This document shows positions 17,519 to 25,300 of a stretch of 64,000 nucleotides of DNA, in pieces. The position numbers were made by a program, and so were the translations under genes. The notes beneath the pieces were generated by a model, which did not search any database, was not told where the DNA came from, and saw only the letters and a program-made list of their open reading frames with translations. Numbering within the stretch: the stretch's first letter is position 1; every line of letters begins with the position of its first letter. The stretch is from the NCBI GenBank assembly GCA_963780165.1, contig CAWABB010000004.1, forward strand, positions 186,001 through 250,000, in the 5' to 3' direction. Source of the DNA: CAWABB01 sp963780165. GTDB taxonomy: Bacteria > Bacteroidota > Ignavibacteria > UBA10030 > UBA6906.

Positions 17519-17562
17519 CATGTCGCCGCGCGGGCCTAGCGCACCCCCACGCGGCGACCATG
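17519..17562 (-). promoter_or_regulatory. Intercistronic hairpin between first and second subunit genes
   Basis: TCGCCGCG (17523-17530) pairs with CGCGGCGA (17550-17557), extended by CATG (17519-17522) with CATG (17559-17562) across one bulged base, giving a 12-bp GC-rich stem. It sits 86 bases beyond the first subunit gene and just before the start of the second. It could partly terminate transcription or protect the first cistron, raising the amount of the first subunit. Confidence 0.45.
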
Positions 17563-17647
17563 TTCGGTTCCCGGAAAGTCCCACCGCCGTCCGGACCGTA
17601 TGAATGATTGAATGTCCGGGGATCTCTCCCCGGGGCCCGTGTCACTC

Positions 17648-18145
17648 CTAGTTGGTCAGCGTCAGCGTCACGGTTCTGGTGAACGATGACATGGCACCGG
17701 CAGACGCGTCAGCAGAAAACGTGTAGCTAATCGAACGGCCGGCATCCGCGCCCCTGGCAATGGAGGTGACGACGGGCACTGCCGTCGCCGCGGCTGAGGT
17801 GATGTCCACTGTGCTCCCGCCCGATCCCTTGCTGCTGGCGAGAGAAACCTCGAGCTTTGTTCCGCTCGGCATGTTTGCATCCAATGCCGCGGTGATTTGC
17901 AGAGGCGTGTTGGAGTTGTGGGTGATGCTGTAGGTTGTCAGCGCATTGCTGACAGGGGTCAGGGCGTCCGTCCCTGGGGTTCCAGCGGTGATCGCCAGCG
18001 GTGCAGGACTACCTGACACGGTGATCCTCGCGATGGCGGCGACCGAGAAGCTCAGGGTCTGATTTGCGGTGTTCTGGGAAAGGCCCGTATCAGACGCCAG
18101 GACCAGAAGTCCCAGAGCCGCAACAAGGAGAGCTGTATAGCGCAC
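17648..18145 (-). CDS. Secreted DUF4402-like subunit protein 1, first gene of the fibre operon
   Basis: 165 residues. GTG at 18145 is preferred to the ATG at 18157 because GGAGG lies 5 bases before it. The signal peptide ends near TGLSQ. The mature part is a Ser/Thr/Ala-rich beta domain of ~140 residues: QTLSFSVAAIARITVSG at the start, SITHNSNTPLQITAALD in the middle and a terminal strand RTVTLTLTN. This pattern (short hydrophobic strand, bulk of beta-strands, alternating final strand) resembles DUF4402-type secreted proteins and pilin folds. As the first gene, followed by a hairpin, it is the candidate major subunit. It is preceded by a GGATGAT tandem repeat in the leader. Confidence 0.5.
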   Translation of the reverse strand: MRYTALLVAALGLLVLASDTGLSQNTANQTLSFSVAAIARITVSGSPAPLAITAGTPGTDALTPVSNALTTYSITHNSNTPLQITAALDANMPSGTKLEVSLASSKGSGGSTVDITSAAATAVPVVTSIARGADAGRSISYTFSADASAGAMSSFTRTVTLTLTN

Positions 18146-18162
18146 AGAAACCTCCATGATTT

Positions 18163-18187
18163 GGATGATGGATGATGGATGATGGAT
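18163..18187. repeat. GGATGAT heptanucleotide tandem repeat upstream of the fibre operon
   Basis: Three exact copies of GGATGAT plus a partial GGAT run from 18163 to 18187. The array ends 17 bases before the GTG start of the first subunit gene, so it lies in its leader or core promoter. Confidence 0.85.
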
Positions 18188-18392
18188 TCGACTGCATTGC
18201 CGCGCATTCGAGGTTCATATCGCGTGCCATGGGTTTTTGGGCTCGGATTCGAGCATTTTTCACTCCGAACATGAGGTTTTGTAGAATATCCAACCACACA
18301 GAGGTAACTCCTACACCCGGGATGCCGTATTGCATTGCAGGCCTTTGGTTTCTAGATTTCCCGATCAATCCATCCCCCATCCAGATTACCCT

Positions 18393-19625
18393 ATGCCCCC
18401 ATCTTCCATCAAGCTGAACTCATGCAGGTCGGATTTTCCATCCCTGGCCCGCACAGTCGACGGCCGGCCCCTCGTCTTCCTTGACGGACCCGCCGGCACG
18501 CAAGTCCCGCGGCAGGTCATCGCCGCCATGAACAGGTACTACGAAACCTCGAACGCCAATACGCACGGTCCCTTCCTCACATCGGCCGAGACCGACGCCG
18601 TCATCGACGGGACCAGGCAAGCGGCATGTGCATTGCTTGGCGCACCGAACCCGCGGACCATTTCGTTCGGGGCGAACATGACGACCCTCGCGTTCTCGCT
18701 GAGCCGCGGGCTGGCACGGACCTTCCGCGCAGGTGACCGGGTTCTCGTCTCGGCCCTCGATCACGAAGCGAATCGCGGTCCGTGGCTCACGCTCGCGGAG
18801 CGCGGCGTGGTCATCGATGAGATCGGCATCACGCCCGGCTGCACGCTCGACGCGGACGACTTCCGGAGGAAGATGACTCCGCGCACGCGGCTGGTGGCGA
18901 TTGGAGGTGCATCGAATGCGTTCGGAACGGTGAACGATATCGCTCTCGCGCGAGAGCTGACCCGGAAGGCCGGCGCATGGCTGCTGATCGACGCCGTCCA
19001 TTTTGCGCCGCATTTCCTCGTCGATGTCGTGTCGCTCGATGTCGATTTTCTGCTCTGCTCCGCGTACAAGTTCTACGGGCCGCACGTCGGACTCCTGTAT
19101 GCGCGTGAAGGGCTGCTCGAATCACTGGATGTCGATCGACTCCGGACACAGGACCAGAGCGCTCCGTTCCGGATCGAAACAGGGACCCTGAACCATGCGG
19201 CTCTGGCGGGCGTGACAGCTGCGATCGAGTATATTGCGTCGTTCGGAGACGGGGAGGGGCTGCGCAAGCGGATCGTGGCGGCCATGGAACATCTCGGCCG
19301 TCACGAGCGGTGGTTGGGTTCGATCCTTTTCGAGTCGCTCCGGCGGATTCCCGGAGTGACGGTGCATGGTCAGCCGTTTGACGTTCCGTTGAGGGCGCCG
19401 ACGCTGGCCATCACCACCGCGCGCATGCAGGCGCCGGAATTGTCGGCGCGCCTTGCGCAGCGTGGCATCTTCACGTGGGCCGGGCATTTCTATGCGATCC
19501 GCCCGATGGAACTGCTCGGTCTGCTCGCGCGCGGCGGTGTGGTGCGGGCGGGCATTTCCGCCTACACCACGCCGGACGACATCGAAGCGTATGCAGGGGC
19601 GCTCCAGCAGGAGCTCCGTGGCTAG
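18393..19625 (+). CDS. Cysteine desulfurase-like class V aminotransferase
   Basis: 410 residues from ATG 18393; the frame extends upstream but without homology. It has the class V PLP fold: an N-terminal FLDGPAGTQVP segment, THGPFLTSAETD, a cofactor-binding ALDHEANRG region, LLIDAVHFAPH with the PLP-contacting Asp, and SAYKFYGPHVG with K226 as the Schiff-base lysine. The THGPF..S and SAYKF motifs are those of the cysteine-desulfurase-like branch (TIGR01976 type) rather than IscS/SufS. No scaffold or tRNA-thiolation partner is adjacent. The reaction is probably PLP-dependent sulfur or selenium release or a related aminotransferase step; substrate unknown. It overlaps the next gene by 8 bases. 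Confidence 0.85.
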   Translation: MPPSSIKLNSCRSDFPSLARTVDGRPLVFLDGPAGTQVPRQVIAAMNRYYETSNANTHGPFLTSAETDAVIDGTRQAACALLGAPNPRTISFGANMTTLAFSLSRGLARTFRAGDRVLVSALDHEANRGPWLTLAERGVVIDEIGITPGCTLDADDFRRKMTPRTRLVAIGGASNAFGTVNDIALARELTRKAGAWLLIDAVHFAPHFLVDVVSLDVDFLLCSAYKFYGPHVGLLYAREGLLESLDVDRLRTQDQSAPFRIETGTLNHAALAGVTAAIEYIASFGDGEGLRKRIVAAMEHLGRHERWLGSILFESLRRIPGVTVHGQPFDVPLRAPTLAITTARMQAPELSARLAQRGIFTWAGHFYAIRPMELLGLLARGGVVRAGISAYTTPDDIEAYAGALQQELRG

Positions 19626-20139
19626 CGCAGGAATCGCCCCGGCGCGCATGCATCGCATAGCTCCCCTCAGGGTGCTGCGGCTCGTTGCGGCCCTCTCCCT
19701 CGCATGTGTCTGGCTTGCCACGGCGTCAGCTCAGACCACGGCTGTCATCCGAGCCGTGACGGACGGCGACAGCTTCGAGGTCCTGCTGAACAACGCCAGG
19801 GAACGTGTCCGGCTCATCGGAATCGATGCCCCGGAGGCGAGCGTCAACAGGAAAGCGTACCGCGACGCGGCTCGAACGTCCCAGGAGATGGACGCCATCG
19901 TAGCCGCCGGTCAGCGCGCGAAATCCTTTGTCAAGACCCTCGTGTCGCCCGGAGACACGGTGACGCTGGAATTCGACGTCCGGGCACGTGATCAGTACGG
20001 CCGTATTCTCGCCTATCTGTACCTGCCCGACGGTCGCATGCTGAACGAGCTGTTGCTGAGGGAGGGTTACGCGCGGCTGTACACCTTCCCACCGAACGTG
20101 AAGTACGTCAATCGGTTACGGGCGGCCCATTCACGGTAG
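19618..20139 (+). CDS. Secreted thermonuclease-like (SNase-fold) nuclease
   Basis: 173 residues from GTG 19618, chosen because AGGAG lies 4 bases upstream and gives coupling to the preceding stop; ATG 19648 is the alternative. The signal peptide ends near TASAQ. The mature part is a full SNase domain: VTDGDSFEV, VRLIGIDAPEA (the Arg, Asp and Glu of the active site), and DQYGRILAYLY with the second catalytic Arg, then LNELLLREGYARLY. All key residues are present, so a calcium-dependent secreted or periplasmic nuclease is expected. Confidence 0.88.
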   Translation: MASAGIAPARMHRIAPLRVLRLVAALSLACVWLATASAQTTAVIRAVTDGDSFEVLLNNARERVRLIGIDAPEASVNRKAYRDAARTSQEMDAIVAAGQRAKSFVKTLVSPGDTVTLEFDVRARDQYGRILAYLYLPDGRMLNELLLREGYARLYTFPPNVKYVNRLRAAHSR

Positions 20140-20233
20140 CGCGGACGGGCCGGTTGCACGCGGCTGTGACCTTTCGTACATTTCCCTGGTTTCCGCATCT
20201 CCATCCCCATTAGCAGCCAATCGTTCTTTCCTC

Positions 20234-21283
20234 ATGTCAGTCGCTTCAGGCCTGCAGCGAAATCTGCGGGAGAATATTGCCGCGGTAATGTCAGGGCTCC
20301 ACACGCGGTCTCAGCTAGACGGCCTCGTGTCGGCGTGCCATGCTCTGGCGCTCGCGTTCCTCCGCAGCAAGCGATCGGTAGGGCTGCTCGCAGACGCTGA
20401 AGGGCTAAAGCTTCCCGACCTTGCGTATGACTGCATTGCGGATCTCTTCCAGAAGTCCGAGTCGGGAGACCTCGTCCGCATCCGTGCCTATTTCGGGAGC
20501 CTGGACATCGACCGGGTTACCGACGAAGAGCTGCTCACCCATCTCCGCAGACTCGTTTTCTCTCTCGTCAATCAGGGCGTTTTCCGTCTGTACCACGAGG
20601 TCGATCCCTCCCTCGGCAAAGTCCTCCGGAACGTCAAGCTCTCAGTGAACGCCGTCAGGAATTTCGAGGACGTGGAGCGCTTCGGCGAGCCGTGCCTGGC
20701 GCCGGTCATGGTCGAGAGACTCGACCATCTTCCTGTCCTCGACAGGGAAGCAATCGAGCAGGTCTTTCATCAGATAGGCCACGGGAACGAGCGCGTCCCC
20801 GAGCTGCTCGCGAAGCTCTCCCTGTATCTGCGCGGACAATGCGATCACTCTCGCGTTGTCTCTCTTGTGGCGGTTGCGCTGGGCATCCGAAGCCTGTACG
20901 CGCGCACATCGACGGCGGACCACACGGCTGCGTCGCCGGATCACGAGCTCCAGAAACAGGACGCCACCACGATTGTCCGCGGCGCCTGCGCTGATGTGAA
21001 ATCAAGAATGCGCAAGCGGTACGTGGATCAGAAGAAGATCGGCGCGGACATGTTCGAGAGCTATTTCGAAGCGATCGAGATGTATCTCCGGGCTCGCTTC
21101 GATGGAACGGCGGAGGGGGACCTCTCGCTTTATGCCTGCCTGGAGCGCGTGGATCAATCGGTGACCCGCGACGCATACAGGCAGAAACACCGGGCACGCA
21201 TCGAGTATCTTGCGCGGAAGACCACAGATCGGGTCAGGGAGGGGTTGAAGAAGGAGGGGGCACGGGACCGCCTCGGTCGGTAG
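20234..21283 (+). CDS. Hypothetical protein, unrecognised family
   Basis: 349 residues, soluble, mostly alpha-helical by composition, with no signal peptide or membrane helix. I do not recognise a domain. The last ~100 residues are basic and helical (RMRKRYVDQKKIGADMFESY; RARIEYLARKTTDRVREGLKK), which could bind nucleic acid or another protein. There is no good ribosome site at ATG 20234. Codon use looks like its neighbours and the frame is long and open, so it is very likely a real gene. It precedes a zinc-finger membrane protein resembling an anti-sigma factor, and a role in the same regulatory circuit is only a guess. Confidence 0.6.
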   Translation: MSVASGLQRNLRENIAAVMSGLHTRSQLDGLVSACHALALAFLRSKRSVGLLADAEGLKLPDLAYDCIADLFQKSESGDLVRIRAYFGSLDIDRVTDEELLTHLRRLVFSLVNQGVFRLYHEVDPSLGKVLRNVKLSVNAVRNFEDVERFGEPCLAPVMVERLDHLPVLDREAIEQVFHQIGHGNERVPELLAKLSLYLRGQCDHSRVVSLVAVALGIRSLYARTSTADHTAASPDHELQKQDATTIVRGACADVKSRMRKRYVDQKKIGADMFESYFEAIEMYLRARFDGTAEGDLSLYACLERVDQSVTRDAYRQKHRARIEYLARKTTDRVREGLKKEGARDRLGR

Positions 21284-21450
21284 CATTTTCTTTTGCGTTC
21301 GATTTTCAGCGGGCCGGGGCTCATGAGATGAATTCAAGTCCCCGACCGCATGCGTCCGTTTTTGTCGTCAGGTTTTCTGTTTTCTGTGCGATCTGCAATG
21401 AGTGTAGGACAACGATAAACCGTTTCGAGGCCCGGTAAAGAGCACCACGC

Positions 21451-22848
21451 ATGTGGCATCCCACTGACCATACGCTCGAACTCTTTGTGCTGCAGTCGGC
21501 GACCATTCGTCGGGATCACGAGAGGCTCGCCGGGCACCTTGAAGCATGCGATCACTGCAGGGCTCGCGTCGAGGAGATTTCCGCGGTCTACCGGGAAGCA
21601 GAATCCGTCTTCGAATCGGAAGACATTCGGCGCGTGCTGAACACGAACGCGCTCACCCGACCTGTGCGCGACCCTGTGCTCTTCGAGCACCCCGGCCGCC
21701 CAGTAGTGCCGGAACGTCGCCGCTCCCTGCTCCGGGAACTGCGGGAGATCGTCCGCCAGAACCCTATCGTCACCGGCTTCGGGGGACTCGCGCTTGTGGG
21801 CGCATGCGCTGTGGCGGCGATGATCTTCATCCGGACGACGCCGGCGGACTCCAATCCGGCGCTCTACCAGTACAACGCTGCGGAGAACTCCCTGGCGATC
21901 TACAACAAGGACGATCAGAAGCTGTGGCAGCGCGGGATCTGGGATGCGGCGCGGACGCTTGATTGTGAAATCAACGTCGGGCTGCAATACACCCGCATCG
22001 TGGACCTTGACGCGGACGGCCGAAACGAGGTGGTGACGCTCGCCCTGCTGAAGACGGGCGACGATCGACCGCGGGCGGACATGCTTACGGTGTTTGAATC
22101 GGACAAATCGATCCGCTTCTCGGAATCCCTCGGGCTGCCCAGCCACTACGGAACAAAGGCATATGATGACCGCTTCGGGGCTCAGAAGATCATCGTGCTC
22201 GAGACTCCTACCGGCGCTCCCGGGTTGCTCGTCTCCCTGGCTCATCATCGCTCCCCGTACCTGCTGCTGAGGCTGAACGCGAACGGTGACCGGATTGGCG
22301 AGTACTGGCATTACGGGCATCTTCGATCCCTGCAAACCGTGCGCATTGACGGCGAACCACTGGAGGTGCTGGTAGCTTCCGGGATCAACGATGCGGCGGA
22401 CACCGCGGGTGGGTCATACGGAGCAATCGCCATCATCGACCCGCGCAAAATCGTCGGACCGGGTGAGTCGGGTCTGACGCCTCATTTCGGCCTGCCGGTG
22501 ACCGGGGCGGAACTCTATTATATCCGCTTACCTCTCACGGACATGGAGGGCGCGACCGGCTACAGGGGATCCGTTCGGCAACTGACCCAGCTTGGTGAAC
22601 CGACACTCAATTTTGACTACACCCAGGAAGCGCTGAGATTCGGGTTCAACTATGAGTTTGACCACTCGCTGGCCGTTCGCACGGTCAGAATCAATACCGG
22701 TACCGAAGCCGTCCACCAGCGGCTGAAGAGTGAGGGGAGAATTGCCAGTACCTTGAATGCCGAGTACACCGAGAACCTGAAGCGGGCCGTCCGGTACTGG
22801 AACGGCGAAGAGTGGGTGACGACGCCGACAAAGATCCGCAGGTTCTGA
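21451..22848 (+). CDS. Anti-sigma-type zinc-finger membrane protein with a large extracytoplasmic beta-propeller-like domain
   Basis: 465 residues. The N-terminal ~45 residues contain HLEACDHCRARVEE, the HxxxCxxC zinc-finger pattern of ZAS anti-sigma factors. One membrane helix (~108-130; GGLALVGACAVAAMIFI) follows. The remaining ~330 residues would be periplasmic and include a calcium-binding FG-GAP/VCBS-type repeat (VDLDADGRNEVVTL), suggesting a propeller. No sigma factor is adjacent; the nearest ECF gene is 0.8 kb downstream on the other strand. Likely a membrane sensor. Which sigma factor it would bind, if any, is open. Confidence 0.55.
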   Translation: MWHPTDHTLELFVLQSATIRRDHERLAGHLEACDHCRARVEEISAVYREAESVFESEDIRRVLNTNALTRPVRDPVLFEHPGRPVVPERRRSLLRELREIVRQNPIVTGFGGLALVGACAVAAMIFIRTTPADSNPALYQYNAAENSLAIYNKDDQKLWQRGIWDAARTLDCEINVGLQYTRIVDLDADGRNEVVTLALLKTGDDRPRADMLTVFESDKSIRFSESLGLPSHYGTKAYDDRFGAQKIIVLETPTGAPGLLVSLAHHRSPYLLLRLNANGDRIGEYWHYGHLRSLQTVRIDGEPLEVLVASGINDAADTAGGSYGAIAIIDPRKIVGPGESGLTPHFGLPVTGAELYYIRLPLTDMEGATGYRGSVRQLTQLGEPTLNFDYTQEALRFGFNYEFDHSLAVRTVRINTGTEAVHQRLKSEGRIASTLNAEYTENLKRAVRYWNGEEWVTTPTKIRRF

Positions 22849-22880
22849 CCCTCCGGTTTGTAGAATCCGCCGTTTCCTTG

Positions 22881-22913
22881 ACCCCCCGCGCTGTCCGCGG
22901 GGTGTCGCTTTTT
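22881..22913 (+). terminator. Rho-independent terminator
   Basis: CCCCGCG (22884-22890) pairs with CGCGGGG (22896-22902) around a 5-base loop, then TGTCGCTTTTT. It lies 33 bases after the zinc-finger gene stop. Confidence 0.8.
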
Positions 22914-22995
22914 CGGGCGGAACACAAAATCTGTTTGTGCACGGCATTTGCGGTATCTGCACCGGTCACAGATGTCTGACAATGATCGGTTCCTC

Positions 22996-23688
22996 ATGAA
23001 GACTTCTTCCAGCGTCCGGCGAGCCCACGGCACGGTGCGTGCGCTCGCACTCCTTCTCGTCTTTTTCGCGACAGTGGAGACCGGAATCGGCGCCGACTTC
23101 TCCGCCGGGTTCATGGCGGGCTACAAGGGCGGCTTCACGATGAGGCTCACCGGCGGCGTCGAGAACTTCGCCACGGGGTTCCCGCTGGGAGTCGAGGCGG
23201 GAGTCGGGTATGCATGGATGGACCCCGGGATTCCGATGGACGCTCGCCATGCCTTCATCAATGACAACACCAACGGCACTCCTGAAGAGGCCGGATACGC
23301 CTGGGACATCCGCCTCGATTTTCTCTACGATCTGAAGCTCCTGAAGGCGAGCAAGACGTTTCTCTTTGCCGGCGTGCGAGGCTCGTTCTTCACCGGCAAC
23401 TTCAACTTCGTCGGCGGCAACGAGGATTTCGACGTGACGACGGAGCAGGTCGGTCTGGGTGCGGGGCTCAAAGGCGCGTTCGCGATGGGGCGGAACATCG
23501 ATCTCGTGATCTCGCTGGGAGCGGATTACTTCTTTCCGGCGACCCTCTCCGGACATGACACGTCGTACGGTCCGGACGGGGAGGATGTGAACCCCAGGGA
23601 GGGTTACGATTACAGCGACGCGGATGCGGCGGTCAACCAGCCGAAATTCCAGCCGTCCATTCTGGTGGGGGTAGGGTACCGGTTCTAG
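22996..23688 (+). CDS. Outer-membrane beta-barrel protein (OmpA/OprF-barrel size)
   Basis: 230 residues from ATG 22996, which gives a clean signal peptide (basic N-terminus, hydrophobic core, cleavage near GIGA); upstream in-frame ATGs only extend the n-region. The mature ~200 residues show alternating strands with aromatic girdles (GYKGGFTMRLTGGVENF; VGYAWMDPG) and finish ILVGVGYRF, a C-terminal Phe typical of barrels recognised by the Bam machinery. Likely an 8-stranded barrel. It converges with the ECF sigma gene with a 4-base overlap. No transport or enzyme motif; function unknown. Confidence 0.65.
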   Translation: MKTSSSVRRAHGTVRALALLLVFFATVETGIGADFSAGFMAGYKGGFTMRLTGGVENFATGFPLGVEAGVGYAWMDPGIPMDARHAFINDNTNGTPEEAGYAWDIRLDFLYDLKLLKASKTFLFAGVRGSFFTGNFNFVGGNEDFDVTTEQVGLGAGLKGAFAMGRNIDLVISLGADYFFPATLSGHDTSYGPDGEDVNPREGYDYSDADAAVNQPKFQPSILVGVGYRF

Positions 23689-24239
23689 CGGGATTGGACC
23701 CGCAGCTTTCGCCGGAGGACGCGCAGCGCGCGGTTGATCTGGTTCTCTACGGTTTTCTCGGTCACGCCCAGCAGCGTGGCGATCTCCCTGTGGCTTTTTC
23801 CTTCAAACCTGCTCAGCAGAAAGATTTCCCTGCAGCGGTCCGGGAGGTGGGAGCTGACGATTCGCGCGATGCGCTCCTCGAGCATCGCACGCGTGAGCGC
23901 CTCCTCCGGGTCGTCGCCTTCGGACAGCTCCGGCGGAGGTATGAAGTGCGCCGTTCTCACGCGAACCGCCCGGTGGCGCGCTGCATCGCGCACGAGGTTG
24001 GCGCTGATCCGCAACACGTAGGCGAGGAAGCTTAGCTCCGGCCGGAGTGATCGCCTGCGGTCCCAGATCCGGACGAATGTCTCCTGCACCACATCGTGGG
24101 CGGCGTCCGACTCGCCAAGCTGATACATCGCCTGCCTGAACACGATCGGCTGATACCGCTCGAAGAGCGCACGAAAGGCGTCGGCGTCCGATGCCTTGAC
24201 GCGTTTCAGCAGTTCCGGATCCGTGTGACTGTGTTCCAT
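23685..24239 (-). CDS. ECF-type RNA polymerase sigma factor (FecI/RpoE-like)
   Basis: 184 residues. Region 2 (~15-85) includes ALFERYQPIVFRQAMYQLG and DVVQETFVRIW, the -10 recognition and core-binding segments. Region 4 (~125-175) has LPDRCREIFLLSRFEGKSHR and a helix-turn-helix IATLLGVTEKTVENQINRA that reads the -35 element. Length and motifs are those of ECF sigma factors in Bacteroidota. It faces away from a divergent set containing a FecR-like anti-sigma factor and an STN-domain TonB receptor, the classic partners of FecI-type sigma factors. The inference is iron- or substrate-triggered cell-surface signalling. Confidence 0.92.
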   Translation of the reverse strand: MEHSHTDPELLKRVKASDADAFRALFERYQPIVFRQAMYQLGESDAAHDVVQETFVRIWDRRRSLRPELSFLAYVLRISANLVRDAARHRAVRVRTAHFIPPPELSEGDDPEEALTRAMLEERIARIVSSHLPDRCREIFLLSRFEGKSHREIATLLGVTEKTVENQINRALRVLRRKLRVQSR

Positions 24240-24309
24240 CGAATGTTGACTGTCGGGCAGGGGACCTACAAGATATGAGATGGCTCCTATCGGCGCAACT
24301 TCGCCTCAT

Positions 24310-24395
24310 GGTTCCCCTGTGACCATCGCCCTGCGCACATCGCCCTGCGTCCATCACCCAGCGCTTATGGTCCTGTGATCATCACCCCGCGCACA
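24310..24395. repeat. Degenerate 14-bp tandem repeat between divergent sigma and envelope genes
   Basis: Three adjacent 14-base units (24324, 24338, 24352; pattern CATCrCCCnGCGyn) and a fourth in phase at 24380. The 24310-24323 and 24366-24379 segments resemble each other (GGTyCCTGTGAy), so the array may be two ~30-base duplications. The rest of the 340-base gap (24240-24579) shows no gene; it must hold the divergent promoters. Confidence 0.6.
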
Positions 24396-24579
24396 CCGTC
24401 TTGTGGTCGTTGCTGCGTGATCGTCTATGCACGTCGTCACCGGTGATCGGTCGGCCAGCCAGTGTTCCGCCCGGCGTAGGGGCATAGAGGGCGTGGAGCG
24501 TTGATACGGTAGGAGGTACGGGACTGGCCCCATCGAAAATCTCCCGCGGGTAGACATCCGCCCACATTCCGGAGACACC

Positions 24580-25221
24580 ATGAAATCGCTCCGCATCCTG
24601 CTAGCTCTGATGATCGCCTGTTCCGGGTCACGGGTCGTATCGCAAGAGTCGCATCCCTCCTGGACCGCGCAACCCACTCTGTCGCTGGGGAAGCTGTTCC
24701 CCGGTTCGCCGCTGGATCAGCATACGGACCCGGTCCTCCATGACCTTCAAACATTCGCGCCCACCGGCGTCACGACCTTCCGTTACGAAGGGACGGCCCT
24801 GAATGTTTCCGTCCGGCTCTATCCGCCCTCCCTGAATTGGCTCGCCCTGACGCTCGGCGGCGGTGTGACATGGTTTTATCGTTCAGACCAGGTGCCGATC
24901 ATGACCGCTCAGCCGGCAGACGGAGGCATCGCCCAATCTCTGGTCCCGGGCGATTTTGTGGCGTTCCCGGTCTCCGCGGGCGCCCAGGCGATCTTTCCGG
25001 CGGATCGCAGGCATGATTTCGCACTGTACGCGGGGATCGAATTCGCGGCGCACTTCATCAGCGGCGACGTAGCGGTAAGTGAGCAGATTCAGCCGGGGTT
25101 CGGGATTTCGTGCGGTTTTGCAGTCAAGGTCTTTGAATTCGGCATCAGGTACCAGACGTTCTCGGATATGAGGAACCTGGGCGCTTACGGGGGGATCAGA
25201 TTCGCTTCGTTTGACCTCTGA
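24580..25221 (+). CDS. Predicted outer-membrane beta-barrel protein
   Basis: 213 residues with a signal peptide ending near RVVSQ. The mature part has alternating amphipathic strands (LNVSVRLYPPSLNWLALTLG; FGIRYQTFSDMRNLGAYGGI) and ends FASFDL, as in small barrels. No enzyme motif was seen. It is 340 bases from the divergent ECF sigma gene and directly upstream of the FecR-like gene, so it may be part of the same regulon. Function unknown. Confidence 0.6.
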   Translation: MKSLRILLALMIACSGSRVVSQESHPSWTAQPTLSLGKLFPGSPLDQHTDPVLHDLQTFAPTGVTTFRYEGTALNVSVRLYPPSLNWLALTLGGGVTWFYRSDQVPIMTAQPADGGIAQSLVPGDFVAFPVSAGAQAIFPADRRHDFALYAGIEFAAHFISGDVAVSEQIQPGFGISCGFAVKVFEFGIRYQTFSDMRNLGAYGGIRFASFDL

Positions 25222-25300
25222 TGAGACTCCGGCGTGCCGTCCCCTGGCCTTGGGGGGTCGGGGGGTGGAGAAACGTTACATATGCAGGAGGACGAACGGC

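Noticed and set aside
18241..18259. GCTCG-GATT-CGAGC followed by ATTTTT, a possible small terminator
   Set aside because: A 5-bp stem is too weak to support, and it lies in a divergent promoter region where no transcript should end.
21421..21430. CGTTTCGAGG upstream of the zinc-finger protein gene, matching the LacI operator-like core
   Set aside because: Single copy, no palindrome on the left side and 15 kb from the regulator; probably chance.
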